From Moesziomyces globuligerus (Eukaryota > Basidiomycota > Ustilaginomycetes > Ustilaginales > Ustilaginaceae), in assembly GCA_030849465.1 (NCBI GenBank), contig JARVLF010000015.1, positions 310,001 through 374,000 on the forward strand: DNA of 64,000 nucleotides, read 5' to 3'. The notes below the pieces were generated by a model. That model saw only the letters and a program-made list of their open reading frames with translations. It was not told where the DNA came from and did not search any database. Every line of letters starts with the position of its first letter. Position 1 is the stretch's first letter. Made by a program: the position numbers and the translations under genes. Shown piece by piece: positions 1-10,291 of this stretch.

Positions 1-1261
1 GCGTTGTGAGGCAACACTTGCTGCGTCTCGCCTGTCGAGAATGAGCGTGAATGTGGGGCCACCCGGTGCGTGTCACACGAGAGCCGTGCATTGCCGTACA
101 GTCACTGTACCTGAGTCCTCCGGCTCATCGGCTCCAACTTCCCGACCGACCGAAGGGGATCATCACCGATCTTGAAGCCCTGAACCCGATAATTGCAATT
201 TGAAGATGGCCAGATTTTGTGGCTGCAGGAATTTGTGCGCTCGACGCCGAGGCGGGAAATTTTGCGATCCGGTTGGCAGCACGTTCGCTCTCCGCCGCCG
301 CGTGCGCACGGCACTGCACAAGTGCTTTCATGCGGCCCTGTTGGATTAGCTGCAGGTCCACGTTCCCTCTGCCCGTGTCGTATTGAGCGCGTTACCAACT
401 TGGTTGCTGGCTATAGCGGCCAATACAAACGCGCACCGTTTGGCAGCTGCACGAGGGGTCCATTTCCGCCGAGCCGGAGCACGTTGTCCACCCCAACAGC
501 ATGCACGTTGCTCGTGCTCGCCAACTCTCGACACCGAGCCTTGCCTCGATCATTCCTTGTTCTTGCGGTCTCTCGCTGGTGCTCAGCAGATCGCAGCCCT
601 TCAAGAAAGTGCCTCTGATGTCACACAAGCCTTGGGGTTGCTAGGTGGGGAAACCGATGCACATCGCGCTACATTGGGAGGGCACGAGTGAACGGCGAGA
701 AGCAGCAACGGCTTGCGGCGGGCTTCGAATCAAGGCGCTCTGCTGCGCAAGAAGGGTCAACCGTGTGAGGCGTGCAGCGTTGTCCCCGAGCTAGGCTCGG
801 CGTCGCATGATCCTCCACACTTGTGGACCCCGGCTTGACGCATGAAGCCTGCCACACCCCTCCCGGCAGGCAGATCTGCATCTGCAGCGTGAACATGTGC
901 CAAGGGCTGTCGGAGCGATTGTCAATGTGCTTGGCCAGCCAATGCGTCTCCTCCTCGTTCGGCCGCGCCACGCCGGTACCCGACTCTTCCTGGCGCCTCG
1001 ATGATCCCTGCTTGATCCTCTGTCGTCCGACCTCTTCAACCGAGCCCGAGTGTTGTTCTCGCCACCGTTGCTCACTGAAGAGACAGCATACATCCGCCCG
1101 AGGTTCCTACCTTCCTTCCTCATCCCATTGGAACAACAGCATCGTTCCTTCCCCCCACCAGCTTCGTTGCGTCCGTCTCGATCCCTTTGTTGGTCTCGAG
1201 CTTGCCCTCGTCGCACTCGCTGCCAATACCCCATCTAGATCGTCCGCTGTTAGTCGCAAAG
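1..1261. other. Non-coding left edge upstream of UDP-glucose dehydrogenase
   Basis: No open frame here has protein-like composition or a recognisable motif. A perfect inverted repeat (GTACAGT, one central base, ACTGTAC) lies at 96-110. The last 150 bases are rich in C and T on the + strand, as is common for fungal 5' leaders, and probably hold the promoter and leader of the next gene. Confidence 0.6.
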
Positions 1262-2773
1262 ATGCCCGCGCCTACTTTGAACGGCAACGCCAACGGCTCG
1301 TCGGGCCAGTACCATGTCCAGTCGGTGCCGACGCAAGTGCGCACCATCTGCTGCATCGGTGCCGGCTACGTCGGGGGCCCGACGTGCTCGGTCATCGCGC
1401 TCAAGTGTCCTCACATCAAGGTGATCATCGTCGACGTCAACCCGGTGCGGATCGCCGCGTGGAACTCCGAGGTGCTTCCCGTCTTCGAGCCCGGTCTCGA
1501 CGAAGTTGTGCGCCAGTGCCGCGGCAGGAACCTCTTCTTCTCCACCGACATTGATGCAGCCATCCAAGAGGCTGACCTCATCTTTGTCTCGGTCAACACG
1601 CCCACCAAGACCTCGGGCGTAGGCAAGGGCTTTGCGGCCGATCTGCACTACGTCGAGGCATCTACGCGACGCATTGCCTCGGTCGCAACCAGCTCCAAGA
1701 TCATTGTGGAAAAGTCGACCGTCCCTTGCCGCACTGCCGCCAGCATGCGCACGATCCTCGAATCCAACTCGAGCTACACGGCCGACGGCACGCTCATCTC
1801 GTTCCAGATCCTCTCCAACCCCGAGTTTCTGGCGGAAGGCACGGCGATCCGCGACCTCATGGCTCCCGACCGCGTGCTCATCGGCTCGCTCGACACGAGC
1901 CAGGGCAAAGCGGCCGCCAAGGCGCTCAGCGAGGTGTACCAGAACTGGGTCGACCCGTCCAAGATCTACGAGACGGGTCTGTGGTCCTCGGAGCTGAGCA
2001 AGCTTGCTGCCAACGCGCTGCTGGCGCAGCGTATATCGAGCATCAACTCGCTCTCTGCGATCTGCGAGGCGACGGGTGCGGACGTGGACGAAGTCGCGCA
2101 TGCCTGCGGTCTGGACGCGCGCATCGGTCCCAAGTTCCTCAAGGCTTCGGTCGGATTCGGTGGCAGTTGCTTCCAGAAGGACATTCTGAACCTCGTCTAC
2201 CTCTCCGAGTCGCTTGGGCTCAGCGAGGTTTCCGACTACTGGCACCAGGTGATCAAGATGAACGAATACTCCAAGGCGCGATTCGCGCGCAAGGTGGTCA
2301 GCACGCTCTTCAACACAATCACCATGAAGAAGATCGCCGTGCTCGGCTTTGCGTTCAAGAAGGATACGGGCGATACGCGCGAGTCGCCGGCCATCACGCT
2401 GTGCAAGTACTTCCGCCAGGAACGCGCACTCATCTCGATCTACGATCCCAAGGTCACCACCAACCAGATCATGCTCGACCTCACCGAACCCGGCGTCATC
2501 GACGATGCACAGCAGGTCAAGCAGCAAGTCACCATCGCCGAGTCCATGAAGGAGGCTTGCCTCGACGCAGAGGCGGTCATCATCTGCACAGAATGGGACG
2601 AGTTCCGCGACGCTAGCCCCCAGGACTGGGCCGACATCTACGCCTCCATGAAGAAGCCCGCCTTCGTCTTTGACGGTCGCGGCGTCGTCGACGCAAAGAT
2701 CCTCCGCGCCGTCGGCTTCAAGGTCCACACCGTAGGCAAAGGTCCTCTGATCGTTGACCCTATCTGGGCTTAA
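1262..2773 (+). CDS. UGD1: UDP-glucose 6-dehydrogenase
   Basis: Cytosolic enzyme that oxidises UDP-glucose to UDP-glucuronate with two NAD+, feeding glucuronate- and xylose-containing cell-wall polysaccharides. The 503-residue protein has the N-terminal Rossmann motif GAGYVGG (residues 34-40), a central dimerisation helix region, the active-site motif GFGGSCF with catalytic Cys303, and a C-terminal UDP-binding domain ([15 protein letters not shown], then DGRGVVD). Length matches eukaryotic UGDs. I chose the ATG at 1262 (AAAG before ATG, purine at -3) over the in-frame codon at 1187, because homology-like sequence starts just after it. Single exon. It converges with the phosphoesterase gene, leaving 196 bp between stops. 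A 512-residue open frame on the opposite strand (1250-2788) is a codon-bias shadow. Confidence 0.96.
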   Translation: MPAPTLNGNANGSSGQYHVQSVPTQVRTICCIGAGYVGGPTCSVIALKCPHIKVIIVDVNPVRIAAWNSEVLPVFEPGLDEVVRQCRGRNLFFSTDIDAAIQEADLIFVSVNTPTKTSGVGKGFAADLHYVEASTRRIASVATSSKIIVEKSTVPCRTAASMRTILESNSSYTADGTLISFQILSNPEFLAEGTAIRDLMAPDRVLIGSLDTSQGKAAAKALSEVYQNWVDPSKIYETGLWSSELSKLAANALLAQRISSINSLSAICEATGADVDEVAHACGLDARIGPKFLKASVGFGGSCFQKDILNLVYLSESLGLSEVSDYWHQVIKMNEYSKARFARKVVSTLFNTITMKKIAVLGFAFKKDTGDTRESPAITLCKYFRQERALISIYDPKVTTNQIMLDLTEPGVIDDAQQVKQQVTIAESMKEACLDAEAVIICTEWDEFRDASPQDWADIYASMKKPAFVFDGRGVVDAKILRAVGFKVHTVGKGPLIVDPIWA

Positions 2774-2969
2774 ACCGCCCCAAAACACATTCGGGTCAAA
2801 ACCCCCTCTACATGGTCATCGTCGGCCAGTATACCCCGTCCTCACAAGCTTCTACGTACGTGTCCTTGCGTGTCAACAATAGGCAATCAGCTCTCTCCTA
2901 GCCTGTGCAAGGTTGCCAAGTGGTATATTAGACGAAAACTGAGCGTAGAAGGCTGAGCATGGATTGGAG

Positions 2970-4769
2970 TCAGAAGAGAAAGTGGGTCTGGCACGCAATC
3001 CAAAAGGGTAGCGCGACCGCGACGACGGCTAGCAGATCCTGTCTCCAGATCCTTGCCGAGTGCCTTGTCGAGCCGGTTGTTCTGGTGCTGCGGTTGCTCT
3101 CGTCCGAAACGTCGTCATCGTCACGCTTTCTCTGATTCGCAATCGGAAGATATCCGAAGTGCCGCTGACCTCTTGTCCAGCGAGGCCAGACGGCGAGGAC
3201 GACGAGGCTGAGGACAAACGCCGGCAGATACATACGGGTCCAGATGCCGATCTGATCCGGCAGGACACATGGCGTATACGCCATTGCCGCGCCTGCCTGT
3301 TGCCCGCTCGCAGCCTGTGAAGTCGGCGGGGAGAAGAGGCTGAGGCGCGCAAACCCGGGCTTCCGGACGCCCTCTGTCATCGAAATCGACTTGACCGTCA
3401 GCTCGGGGATCTCTTCAGCTGCAAAGCCGTCGACCATGCCAGTCTGCGCCGTGGTCACATTCGGTCTGCGATGGCGGAACTCGCAGTGATCATGGTCATC
3501 CCCGCTGAATACGGCTGCAGGCTCGATCGATCGGAGCACCCAGTCGGATACGGACTCGGAGACCATGTTCTGGTACGTCGAGCCGCGATCGGTGCCCTGG
3601 TGTAGCGGTCTTTCTGCTTCCCTCGTCACGCCATGCTGCTTGGACCGAGAAGCGTCGTTGCAACTCGTGCCTTCGGGCCTGTACAGTGGCACATGCGTCA
3701 GCAGCACCCGTGGCACTCGGAAGCCGCCGCGCCTCACCGACTCGACGAAGTCGTATGTCTCGCCGTACTGCTTGCGTGCCTGCTCGCCGAGCGCACCATC
3801 GAGCTCTCCCAGATGGGTCGAGGCAAGATGCGTATCAAAGGCTCCTCCGCCCTGACGCTCCATGCCTACGAGATCCTGCGCGTTGACGAGCACAAGCTCG
3901 TGCGTGGCGCCCATCGCCACATCCGTCGACGCGAGGATGCGGCCGTTGAGACTCGAGCGCAGGAAGGGGTTGCGGTCCTTGACGACAAAGTTGCCGCCGT
4001 CGATCTTCAAGCCAAAGTCGCGGTTGAAGCGCTCGATAGCATCGTCGGCAGCGAGCGCGTCGATGCGCCGCCCGGACGCCGAGCTGCCGGGTAGGCCAAT
4101 GTCATGGTTGCCGGATAGGTGGAAGGTGGGGATGTACATGGACGCCGACGTGCGTGGCACGATGAGCTGGCGTGTGCTGCTGAGCGTCGACGGTGGTGCT
4201 TCCCAGTCGGCTTCGCGTGGGCGCCAGAAGATGTTGTCGAATCGCCGCACGAGCGCCTCCCATTCTTCGTTGGAGCGATTTCGCCGACCCCCGTCCGTAA
4301 GGTCGCCCATCCACATAACGCCATCAGGTGGTGGTGCGAGTGCCGTGCTCGGTCGAGTCTGGTTGAGCATGCTCGGATGCCATGGAAGAATGTGACCGCG
4401 CTTCAGCCACTTGTTCGGGTTGACCGCCAGACTCGTCCAGACATTCTTGAGGTAGTTGTCCGAGAAGTGGCGCACAAGCGGGAACAGCACGCTTGGAAAG
4501 GGGAGGCCGGGATAGGTGTCGCGATCGATGATCTGAGGATCCGTGACGAGCAAGATGTTGATTGGTGGTCGCGCATCCGCAGTAGCCGCTAGCGACTGAG
4601 TGGGCCACGGGCAGCGAGTGGCTGCGTTGTGGAAGACTGCGCGCTCGCCGTAAAAGAGGAGCGCTAGCCAGAGGAGGCGAAGCGTGACGACGTGCGTCGA
4701 CCCCACCAGGAAGCGCAACACGTGCTGCGCCGCCACGACTGCTTGACGAGAGGGCGCTCGGTCTCGCAT
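2970..4769 (-). CDS. Cdc1/Ted1-family metallophosphoesterase (membrane)
   Basis: Calcineurin-like phosphoesterase of the Cdc1/Ted1/PGAP5 group. Known members act in the ER/Golgi, removing ethanolamine phosphate from GPI anchors and affecting Mn2+ homeostasis. Metal-ligand motifs appear in order: DPQ (near residue 77), GDLTDGG (155-161), GNHD (220-223), a TH before VPLYR, and GDDHDH near residue 440. Hydrophobic segments lie near residues 28-42 and in two C-terminal stretches (YLPAFVLSLVVLAVW; LLAVVAVALPFWIACQ), which fits a membrane protein with a lumenal catalytic domain. The frame extends upstream to 4910, but the codon there is GTG. The first ATG is at 4769, giving 599 residues. An upstream exon cannot be excluded, since another frame at 4798-4998 also holds a hydrophobic stretch. 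Which of Cdc1 or Ted1 it represents is undecided. Confidence 0.85.
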   Translation of the reverse strand: MRDRAPSRQAVVAAQHVLRFLVGSTHVVTLRLLWLALLFYGERAVFHNAATRCPWPTQSLAATADARPPINILLVTDPQIIDRDTYPGLPFPSVLFPLVRHFSDNYLKNVWTSLAVNPNKWLKRGHILPWHPSMLNQTRPSTALAPPPDGVMWMGDLTDGGRRNRSNEEWEALVRRFDNIFWRPREADWEAPPSTLSSTRQLIVPRTSASMYIPTFHLSGNHDIGLPGSSASGRRIDALAADDAIERFNRDFGLKIDGGNFVVKDRNPFLRSSLNGRILASTDVAMGATHELVLVNAQDLVGMERQGGGAFDTHLASTHLGELDGALGEQARKQYGETYDFVESVRRGGFRVPRVLLTHVPLYRPEGTSCNDASRSKQHGVTREAERPLHQGTDRGSTYQNMVSESVSDWVLRSIEPAAVFSGDDHDHCEFRHRRPNVTTAQTGMVDGFAAEEIPELTVKSISMTEGVRKPGFARLSLFSPPTSQAASGQQAGAAMAYTPCVLPDQIGIWTRMYLPAFVLSLVVLAVWPRWTRGQRHFGYLPIANQRKRDDDDVSDESNRSTRTTGSTRHSARIWRQDLLAVVAVALPFWIACQTHFLF

Positions 4770-5473
4770 GTCTCCCGGTAGGGTCTGGATCAGGCCGTCA
4801 ATGCATTGATCGGGACGAGGAAGACGCCGAGCTCCGGCCGCGGGCAGCGAGGACGATGGCGAGGATGATGCTCGCTGCGCAGAAGAGCGATGATGGTGGT
4901 AGCGAGCCACGAATCGTTGGTCGTCTCCAAGCGGTCGAGGTTAAAGTTGGAGAGTCCGGCTGAGTCGGTTGTTCGGCGTCTTGAAAGTTACAGATCAAAG
5001 CTGCGCTTCGCTACTCAGGGAAGCAGCGTTGATCATTCCGATCCGAGAAGTGCAGGCAGCCGCATGCGCTCGCACGGCCGCCCAAATTCCGTTTGGCAGT
5101 ACCAGAGGCGTAACAACTACTTCTTTTTCCGCGGCCGTATTTCCGTCGGTGTTGTGCACTTTTCCGGCTGTCCATCTGCAAGCGAGGCTGCTTTTTTCTC
5201 GGCGTGTTCGGTGCGAGATCGTGTGTTGCTGACCATGTTGGGGGAGGAAATTTCGGAAGCGGGTGAGCCGCAACGTCGGTCTGTTTCATTTCTACGCCCC
5301 CACCCACCTCCCAAACCCGCCGTCCTCGTTCCATCAGCGACGACCGAAGCCTGCCTCTCATCCCGCCTTCTCCTGACCAGTCTCGATACCGTGTGCCCAG
5401 GCAACACACGCCTTTTCTCGTCGGCACCTGCAAAATACGATAGAGTCGGGGCGAGGAAGCGCAGTGTGCAGTC
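4770..5473. other. Divergent intergenic region, phosphoesterase / PP2C phosphatase
   Basis: This 704 bp stretch separates two divergent genes and should hold both promoters. It contains short T runs (near 5118 and 5192) and CT-rich sequence, but no convincing TATA box, RNA gene or repeat. Confidence 0.5.
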
Positions 5474-6787
5474 ATGTGGCCCAACGGCCAATCCGCTCGT
5501 GCTGGTCGGCTCGCATGCCGAACGCTCAGCGCTGCTCCTTCACACCAGCTCATGCGCGCTTCGTCTGGCAGCGCCTCGCTGCGTTTGCTAAGCACGCTAA
5601 ACTCGAGCTCCGTCACAGGGCGACCAATCACATTCACACGGGCGTCTGGCTCCGACCTCACAGCAACATTGCGTGTCGCGACGTTGCGGCGCACATTTAC
5701 AACCTCGACACCGCGCTCGTCACAGAAGCCATTCAGCTTCCTCACCGCATACGCATTCCAGGGCAAGCCGCGTCACTCGGAGGATGCGACGCAAGAGGGT
5801 GACCCGCCTTCGTCGGCTGCGGCGGACGAACGCGATGCGTCGGCGTCGGGAGCATCCGAAGAAGCCACAAAACGAAACCAGATTGGCTTTCCCGCGGATA
5901 GCGAGATTGGGCGTTGGCGCGACGAGCTGCTGCGAGGCGGTGAGGCGGGTGAGGACTCGCTCATGTGCACCTCGATGGGCTCTGCGGGCGATGTTGCCAT
6001 CGGCGTGGCCGACGGTGTGGGCGGATGGACGGAGAACGGCATCGACCCTTCGCTGTTCTCGCAAGCGCTGATGTTCTACGCATCCAAGGCGGCCGCGTCG
6101 GCATCGGCAGGTTCCGAGAGCAGCAGCAGCAGCGAGGTCCCCAAGCGCATTCTGGCCGAGGCATTCGAGCACGTGCTCAAGGAGCCGCTCGTAGTTGCGG
6201 GCAGTGCAACGGCTTGCATTCTCACCCTGGACTCTTCGAATGGCGCATTGCGATCGGCCAACCTGGGTGACTCGGGCTTCGTGATTCTGCGCCAAGGTAC
6301 AGGCAAGCACGGCGTCTTCCATGCCAGTCCGCCGCAGCAGCTTGGCTTCAACACGCCCTACCAGCTCGCCAAGCTGCCCAAGGAGTGGGCACAGGAGGGC
6401 TCCATCTCCAACACGCCCAAGGACGCTGCCCCCTGGGAGTGCACGCTCCAACACGGCGACCTGGTCATCGTCGGCACCGACGGTCTCTTTGACAACGTCG
6501 ACGCCAAGATCGAGATCCCCCAGTTCGCCAAATTTATCAAGGAGAAGCACCATGCCTCGTACGCGGCCCGCCATGCTGGCGCCGACAAGCCCTCCGATAG
6601 CCTCCAGGAGGACAGGGAGTTCGTCCAGGTGCTGGCGACCAACCTCGTCGAGTACGCAAAGATTTGCCAGAACTCCACCACCAAACAGAGCCCCTTTGAG
6701 CGCGAGGCCGCCCGGTACGGCATCCACTTCCCTGGAGGAAAGATCGACGACGTTGCCATCGTGTGCTGCCTCGTCATCGAGCGCTGA
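5474..6787 (+). CDS. PTC7: PP2C-type protein phosphatase, Ptc7-like, mitochondrial
   Basis: Serine/threonine phosphatase of the PPM family. Yeast Ptc7 is mitochondrial and dephosphorylates Coq7, promoting coenzyme Q synthesis. The 437-residue protein begins with an Arg/Ser-rich, acid-poor region of about 90 residues typical of a mitochondrial presequence. The catalytic domain follows: EDSLMC with an early acidic ligand, DGVGGW (the metal-binding DG motif), an ATAC segment, GTDGLFDN, and the closing DDVAIVCCLV that carries a metal-ligand Asp pair. A second ATG at 5552 (residue 27) would still leave an Arg/Ser-rich leader; neither start has a clearly better context. Single exon as read. The Ptc7 assignment rests on the leader plus the short PP2C core, so the substrate is inferred. 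Confidence 0.87.
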   Translation: MWPNGQSARAGRLACRTLSAAPSHQLMRASSGSASLRLLSTLNSSSVTGRPITFTRASGSDLTATLRVATLRRTFTTSTPRSSQKPFSFLTAYAFQGKPRHSEDATQEGDPPSSAAADERDASASGASEEATKRNQIGFPADSEIGRWRDELLRGGEAGEDSLMCTSMGSAGDVAIGVADGVGGWTENGIDPSLFSQALMFYASKAAASASAGSESSSSSEVPKRILAEAFEHVLKEPLVVAGSATACILTLDSSNGALRSANLGDSGFVILRQGTGKHGVFHASPPQQLGFNTPYQLAKLPKEWAQEGSISNTPKDAAPWECTLQHGDLVIVGTDGLFDNVDAKIEIPQFAKFIKEKHHASYAARHAGADKPSDSLQEDREFVQVLATNLVEYAKICQNSTTKQSPFEREAARYGIHFPGGKIDDVAIVCCLVIER

Positions 6788-7115
6788 TCCTGGCCAAGCC
6801 GCTTCTGCATCCACGGCATGCTCCCTGTAATCCTCACCCCACGAATCTTGTACTTGTAGTCGCTCTCATCACATCCCACAACCCTTGCCATGTCAATGCG
6901 CGATCGAGCCATGAATGCGTTGCTGGCAGCGGGGCGGGTGCAGGTCTAGGACGCGAGAGCCGAAATTCGTCGATTGGCACCCAAAAATTGGGAGGGAGCC
7001 CTCCACTTGGCAGATCACGCTCCTCTGTGCCATGCATCTCCACTACTGCCACCACGACCTGACCCGTGCGATCTCCGCATCTCTCCACCATACACCTATT
7101 CGCGCCGCACCAGAC
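6788..7115. other. Intergenic region
   Basis: These 328 bp between two + strand genes hold the 3' flank of the phosphatase and the promoter of the next gene. I see no RNA gene or repeat. Confidence 0.5.
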
Positions 7116-7719
7116 ATGTCTGATCAGGGTGACTCGTTCCGATACGCTTCCGGCGACGTCAAGCACGAAGACGACGTGGCATCGTGGGACTCGTTGTCAG
7201 ACGCGAGCGGAACCTCGTCTTCGTCCTCCCAGTCCGGACTCGCTGCCAAGATCCCGACGCTGCCCGATCTGCGCTTTGAGCAGTCGTATCTCGCCACCAT
7301 CCGCGGCTTCCTCCACGAAGACTCTCCTCATGCCGCTGATGCAGACGACTCGCATGATCACAAGCTCAAAGTCACGCGCCCTGCCGCCGACGAACACACC
7401 CAGCTCTGGCTCGGTAACCTCCGCGTAGAATGGTACGTACTCATCCTGCATTCCTGTACACACGGGAGTATGCTTAGTCTGACGGCAACTGTTTGGCTGG
7501 TGTAACAGGTCTTCGGTGCTTTGGGTGACCGTGCGCGATCAGCTGCTCTCGCCTCTGGTCCAAGGCGCCGTTTGGGGAGTGGGCGGGATCTTGCTCACAC
7601 AGTTCCGGCAGTATCTCTCGGCAAAGAATCGCACATCAACTGCAGGCGCAAGAGGCACTTTGTCCGGAAAGTCATCGTCTCCCAGCTTGCTGCGAAGCCT
7701 CGGGCTGTCCAAGCGATGA
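7116..7719 (+). CDS. DUF1770/Atg43-like small membrane protein (two exons)
   Basis: Predicted exons are 7116-7432 and 7509-7719, with a 76-base intron (GTACGT..ACAG) that splits a Trp codon and keeps frame; the product is 175 residues. The acidic, Ser-rich N-terminus is followed by LPDLRFEQSYLATI (about residues 50-63). I recognise this as the signature of fungal DUF1770, the family to which I recall fission-yeast Atg43, a mitochondrial outer-membrane mitophagy receptor, belongs. After the intron come WVTVRDQLLSPLVQGAVWGVGGILL, a probable membrane segment near residues 115-135, and a basic Ser-rich tail. This fits an outer-membrane protein with a cytosolic N-terminus. The ATG at 7116 precedes the acidic start MSDQGDS; upstream in-frame codons look like leader. 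The family call is from memory and the function is inferred. Confidence 0.68.
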
Positions 7720-8015
7720 AAGGCACGCCCCACAGAATCAAAGATGCTTATACCCTGCCCTGCTCGCAAGGTTCAAAGAGGACTCCCGTCAGCTGACCCC
7801 TCATAGAGTCGCTCATCGGGTCGCACGAGGAATGATTGGGCTAAGACAGAGCAGTCGTCCGTCGGTCATGTCTACCACAAGTAGCGCACGTGATTCCGCC
7901 TCTGCTCTCTCCACCGGTCTGCGTCTGATGGGGACCATTTCGCCGCTCATGATCTCACCAGACGCACAGTCCACGCAGACAGTCTGGACGTTGACTCGAG
8001 CAGAATCCGTGCTTT

Positions 8016-10202
8016 CTACAGGTGGCTCTTGGACTGAGTGCTCTGCTGGGTCCAAGAATAGACGAGACCGTGGCCGAGCTCGACGTCGTCTGCGGCGAGG
8101 GAGGCGTCAGCAGTAGCTGCGCTCTTGAGCTGTGCGACCAGGCGAGCTAGGTCTGCGTATCCCGCCACGCCGTCCTTGCCGCCGATCCAGAGTCGGGCGA
8201 GATGGACGTCGTGCTTGATCTCGCGCTCGTCGATCTGCACGGCCGCGATCTGCTGGAGGCGTTGATTCGTCGCGAGCGTGTCTGCCTTCCAAGCCGTCTG
8301 CTGGAGGAGGAGTGCCGATCCGTGCACGGCCATGATGAGGTCGAGCAGATATCGCGTGAATCTGAGATCGGCCTTCTGCATGTGGCGCTGCACATCGAGC
8401 TTGCCCAACACGCCAGCCGTTTCCTCGATCACATGGCCCAGGAAGGCGAGCTCGGGCTTGAGCTGTTCGGTGAGCTTTGCCGGGAGCGAGGTGATGATGG
8501 CTTGGGTGTCCTCGAAGAACTCCTGGAGGGCTTTGCCGTTGGACTGGACGAGAACGCGAAGGACGTCGAGCGAGAGGATGGCCGGGGTGCCTTCCCAGAT
8601 GCGCTCGACGGTGGCATCGCGAAGCATCTCGCCCATGCCCACTTCCTCCATGTATCCCTGCCCGCCGAACGACTCGAGCAGCGTGAGGTAGCCTTCGGAC
8701 GCACGCGTGGCCACGAACGCCTTGAGCGCCGGAGTCAGCAATCGCAGCCGCGTTTGCTCGCGGCGGCTTGCCTTGCCCGTCTCGCTCGCGCCCATCAGCA
8801 GGACATTGGTGAAAAAGATCTGGATAAACACGCGGTAGAGCACGGTTACTTTGAGCAGCTGATCCGTATGCAGCGGTAATCGATCGAGCTTTCCGCCCCC
8901 GAGCGCCGGACGGATAGAGGCATAGGCCGTAGCCGAGCGAAGTCCCCACGAGAGCGCGCCGACGGCGCCACCAGCCGAGTAGAGACGGGTGATGTTGAGG
9001 ACCGACGAGATGGTAGCGACGCCTCGACCGACGGGGCCGATGAGCTCGCCGATGCAGCCGTCCAGCTCGAGCTCGGCGGTGGGGAGGTACTTTGTGCCGA
9101 GCTTCTTCTTGAGGCGGTGGACGCGGATGCCGTTGAGCTTGCCCGTGCGGTCGTCGCGAATCTTGATGAGGAAGAGCGACAGGCCCTTGGAGCCGCGCGA
9201 GAGGTCCTGATCGGTGCGCGCGAGGGCGAGCGCGATATCGCCGTCCGTGGCCGATGAGAACCACTTGAAGCCGTTGAGCACAAACGCATCGCCCGGCTGC
9301 GGAGTCTTGTTGGGCTGCAGCGGCGCAGCGGTCGTCTCTGTGCGCGAGACATCCGAGCCGCCGGGACGTTCAGTCATCCACTGTCCTGCCGTCCAAGCCC
9401 GAGCGGCATCGGTCGTTGTGAGTCGCGGAATGATATCTTGTTTCTGCTTTTCTGTGCCGAAGAGCTCAAGCACGCGCACCGCTCCGTCCGACATACTGAT
9501 CGGGCACAGCGTCACCTTGGATACGGGCGAGAACATCACATTGCGCGTGAACGCAAACAGCCTCGCAAACGACCCGAGCCGATCACGACCACCGCCATAC
9601 TTGGCATCGCTCGAGGGGTAGGATTCGGCGACGATCGCTTCGTTTGCACACACCCCCTTGAGCCGCTTCCAGCCTTCGGCGGTGGCGAGCTTATCGACGC
9701 GCTGGCCCCACGCGTCGTACTGGATCAGCGTCGGCTCGTGCTGCGGCCCATCGAGCGTGCTCGCGATGTCGGCATACTGGCCTGCGACTTTCTCGCCGAA
9801 CGTGGCGAGGCTGTCAAAGAGGCGCTCGATCTCGGGGATGGCCAGGGCGAAGGGCCCAGTGGACATCAGGCGCAGGATCGTCAGGCGGAGCGCAGCGTCC
9901 GAAGACCACGGCGAGCCAACGCGGAATCGCTCGAATTGAAATCCCTCTTCGGCACGCATGGCTGGCAGTGCAAAGTAAGAGTCGTTCAAAGATGGTGGTG
10001 ACAGGAAGCGGAGATGCTCGTGAGACCAGGCGCACCTGCTGGAGTTCCAAGTGCGGGGTGCAGAATGCGGGGTTGCTTGACAGCTGAAAAACCGGGCCGA
10101 ACAAAAGGGGATTTTGCCGGCACTTGGCGGTGGTTTCACGTTCGCGTACAGCGCACCTTTTTGACCAACACTCGACGCTTCTTTAGGAACACAATCAACC
10201 AT
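8016..10202 (-). CDS. Acyl-CoA dehydrogenase, AidB/ACAD-11-like
   Basis: FAD-dependent acyl-CoA dehydrogenase family member of 728 residues, longer than classical 400-residue ACADs and closer to the AidB group. Middle-domain motifs include WTAGQWMTERPGGSDV, where ACADs have the MTE.GGSD signature, and LNGFKWFSSATDGD. The C-terminal helical domain contains LESFGGQGYMEE, RDATVERIWEGTPAI and a long terminal helical bundle. This region matches AidB-type enzymes, whose substrates are poorly known. Two starts are possible: the ATG at 10202 used here, and one at 9959 (residue 82). The stretch just before residue 82 (FLSPPSLNDSYFALPA) looks like the conserved N-terminal PP.L.N.Y segment of such enzymes, so coding probably starts upstream. 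The first 60 residues look less protein-like and could partly be leader or a mis-spliced exon. No obvious peroxisomal PTS1 at the C-terminus. Confidence 0.88.
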   Translation of the reverse strand: MVDCVPKEASSVGQKGALYANVKPPPSAGKIPFCSARFFSCQATPHSAPRTWNSSRCAWSHEHLRFLSPPSLNDSYFALPAMRAEEGFQFERFRVGSPWSSDAALRLTILRLMSTGPFALAIPEIERLFDSLATFGEKVAGQYADIASTLDGPQHEPTLIQYDAWGQRVDKLATAEGWKRLKGVCANEAIVAESYPSSDAKYGGGRDRLGSFARLFAFTRNVMFSPVSKVTLCPISMSDGAVRVLELFGTEKQKQDIIPRLTTTDAARAWTAGQWMTERPGGSDVSRTETTAAPLQPNKTPQPGDAFVLNGFKWFSSATDGDIALALARTDQDLSRGSKGLSLFLIKIRDDRTGKLNGIRVHRLKKKLGTKYLPTAELELDGCIGELIGPVGRGVATISSVLNITRLYSAGGAVGALSWGLRSATAYASIRPALGGGKLDRLPLHTDQLLKVTVLYRVFIQIFFTNVLLMGASETGKASRREQTRLRLLTPALKAFVATRASEGYLTLLESFGGQGYMEEVGMGEMLRDATVERIWEGTPAILSLDVLRVLVQSNGKALQEFFEDTQAIITSLPAKLTEQLKPELAFLGHVIEETAGVLGKLDVQRHMQKADLRFTRYLLDLIMAVHGSALLLQQTAWKADTLATNQRLQQIAAVQIDEREIKHDVHLARLWIGGKDGVAGYADLARLVAQLKSAATADASLAADDVELGHGLVYSWTQQSTQSKSHL

Positions 10203-10291
10203 CTGGGGAATATGCTTTTATTCTGCTGGAAGAAGGTGTACTGAAGATGCAGCGAGCGCCTGGGACGGCTTATGGTATGACCACGACAGTC

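Noticed and set aside
1250..2788. 512-codon open frame antisense to UDP-glucose dehydrogenase
   Set aside because: It mirrors the GC-rich third positions of the real gene, is rich in Arg, Asp and Val, and has no motif. It is a shadow frame.
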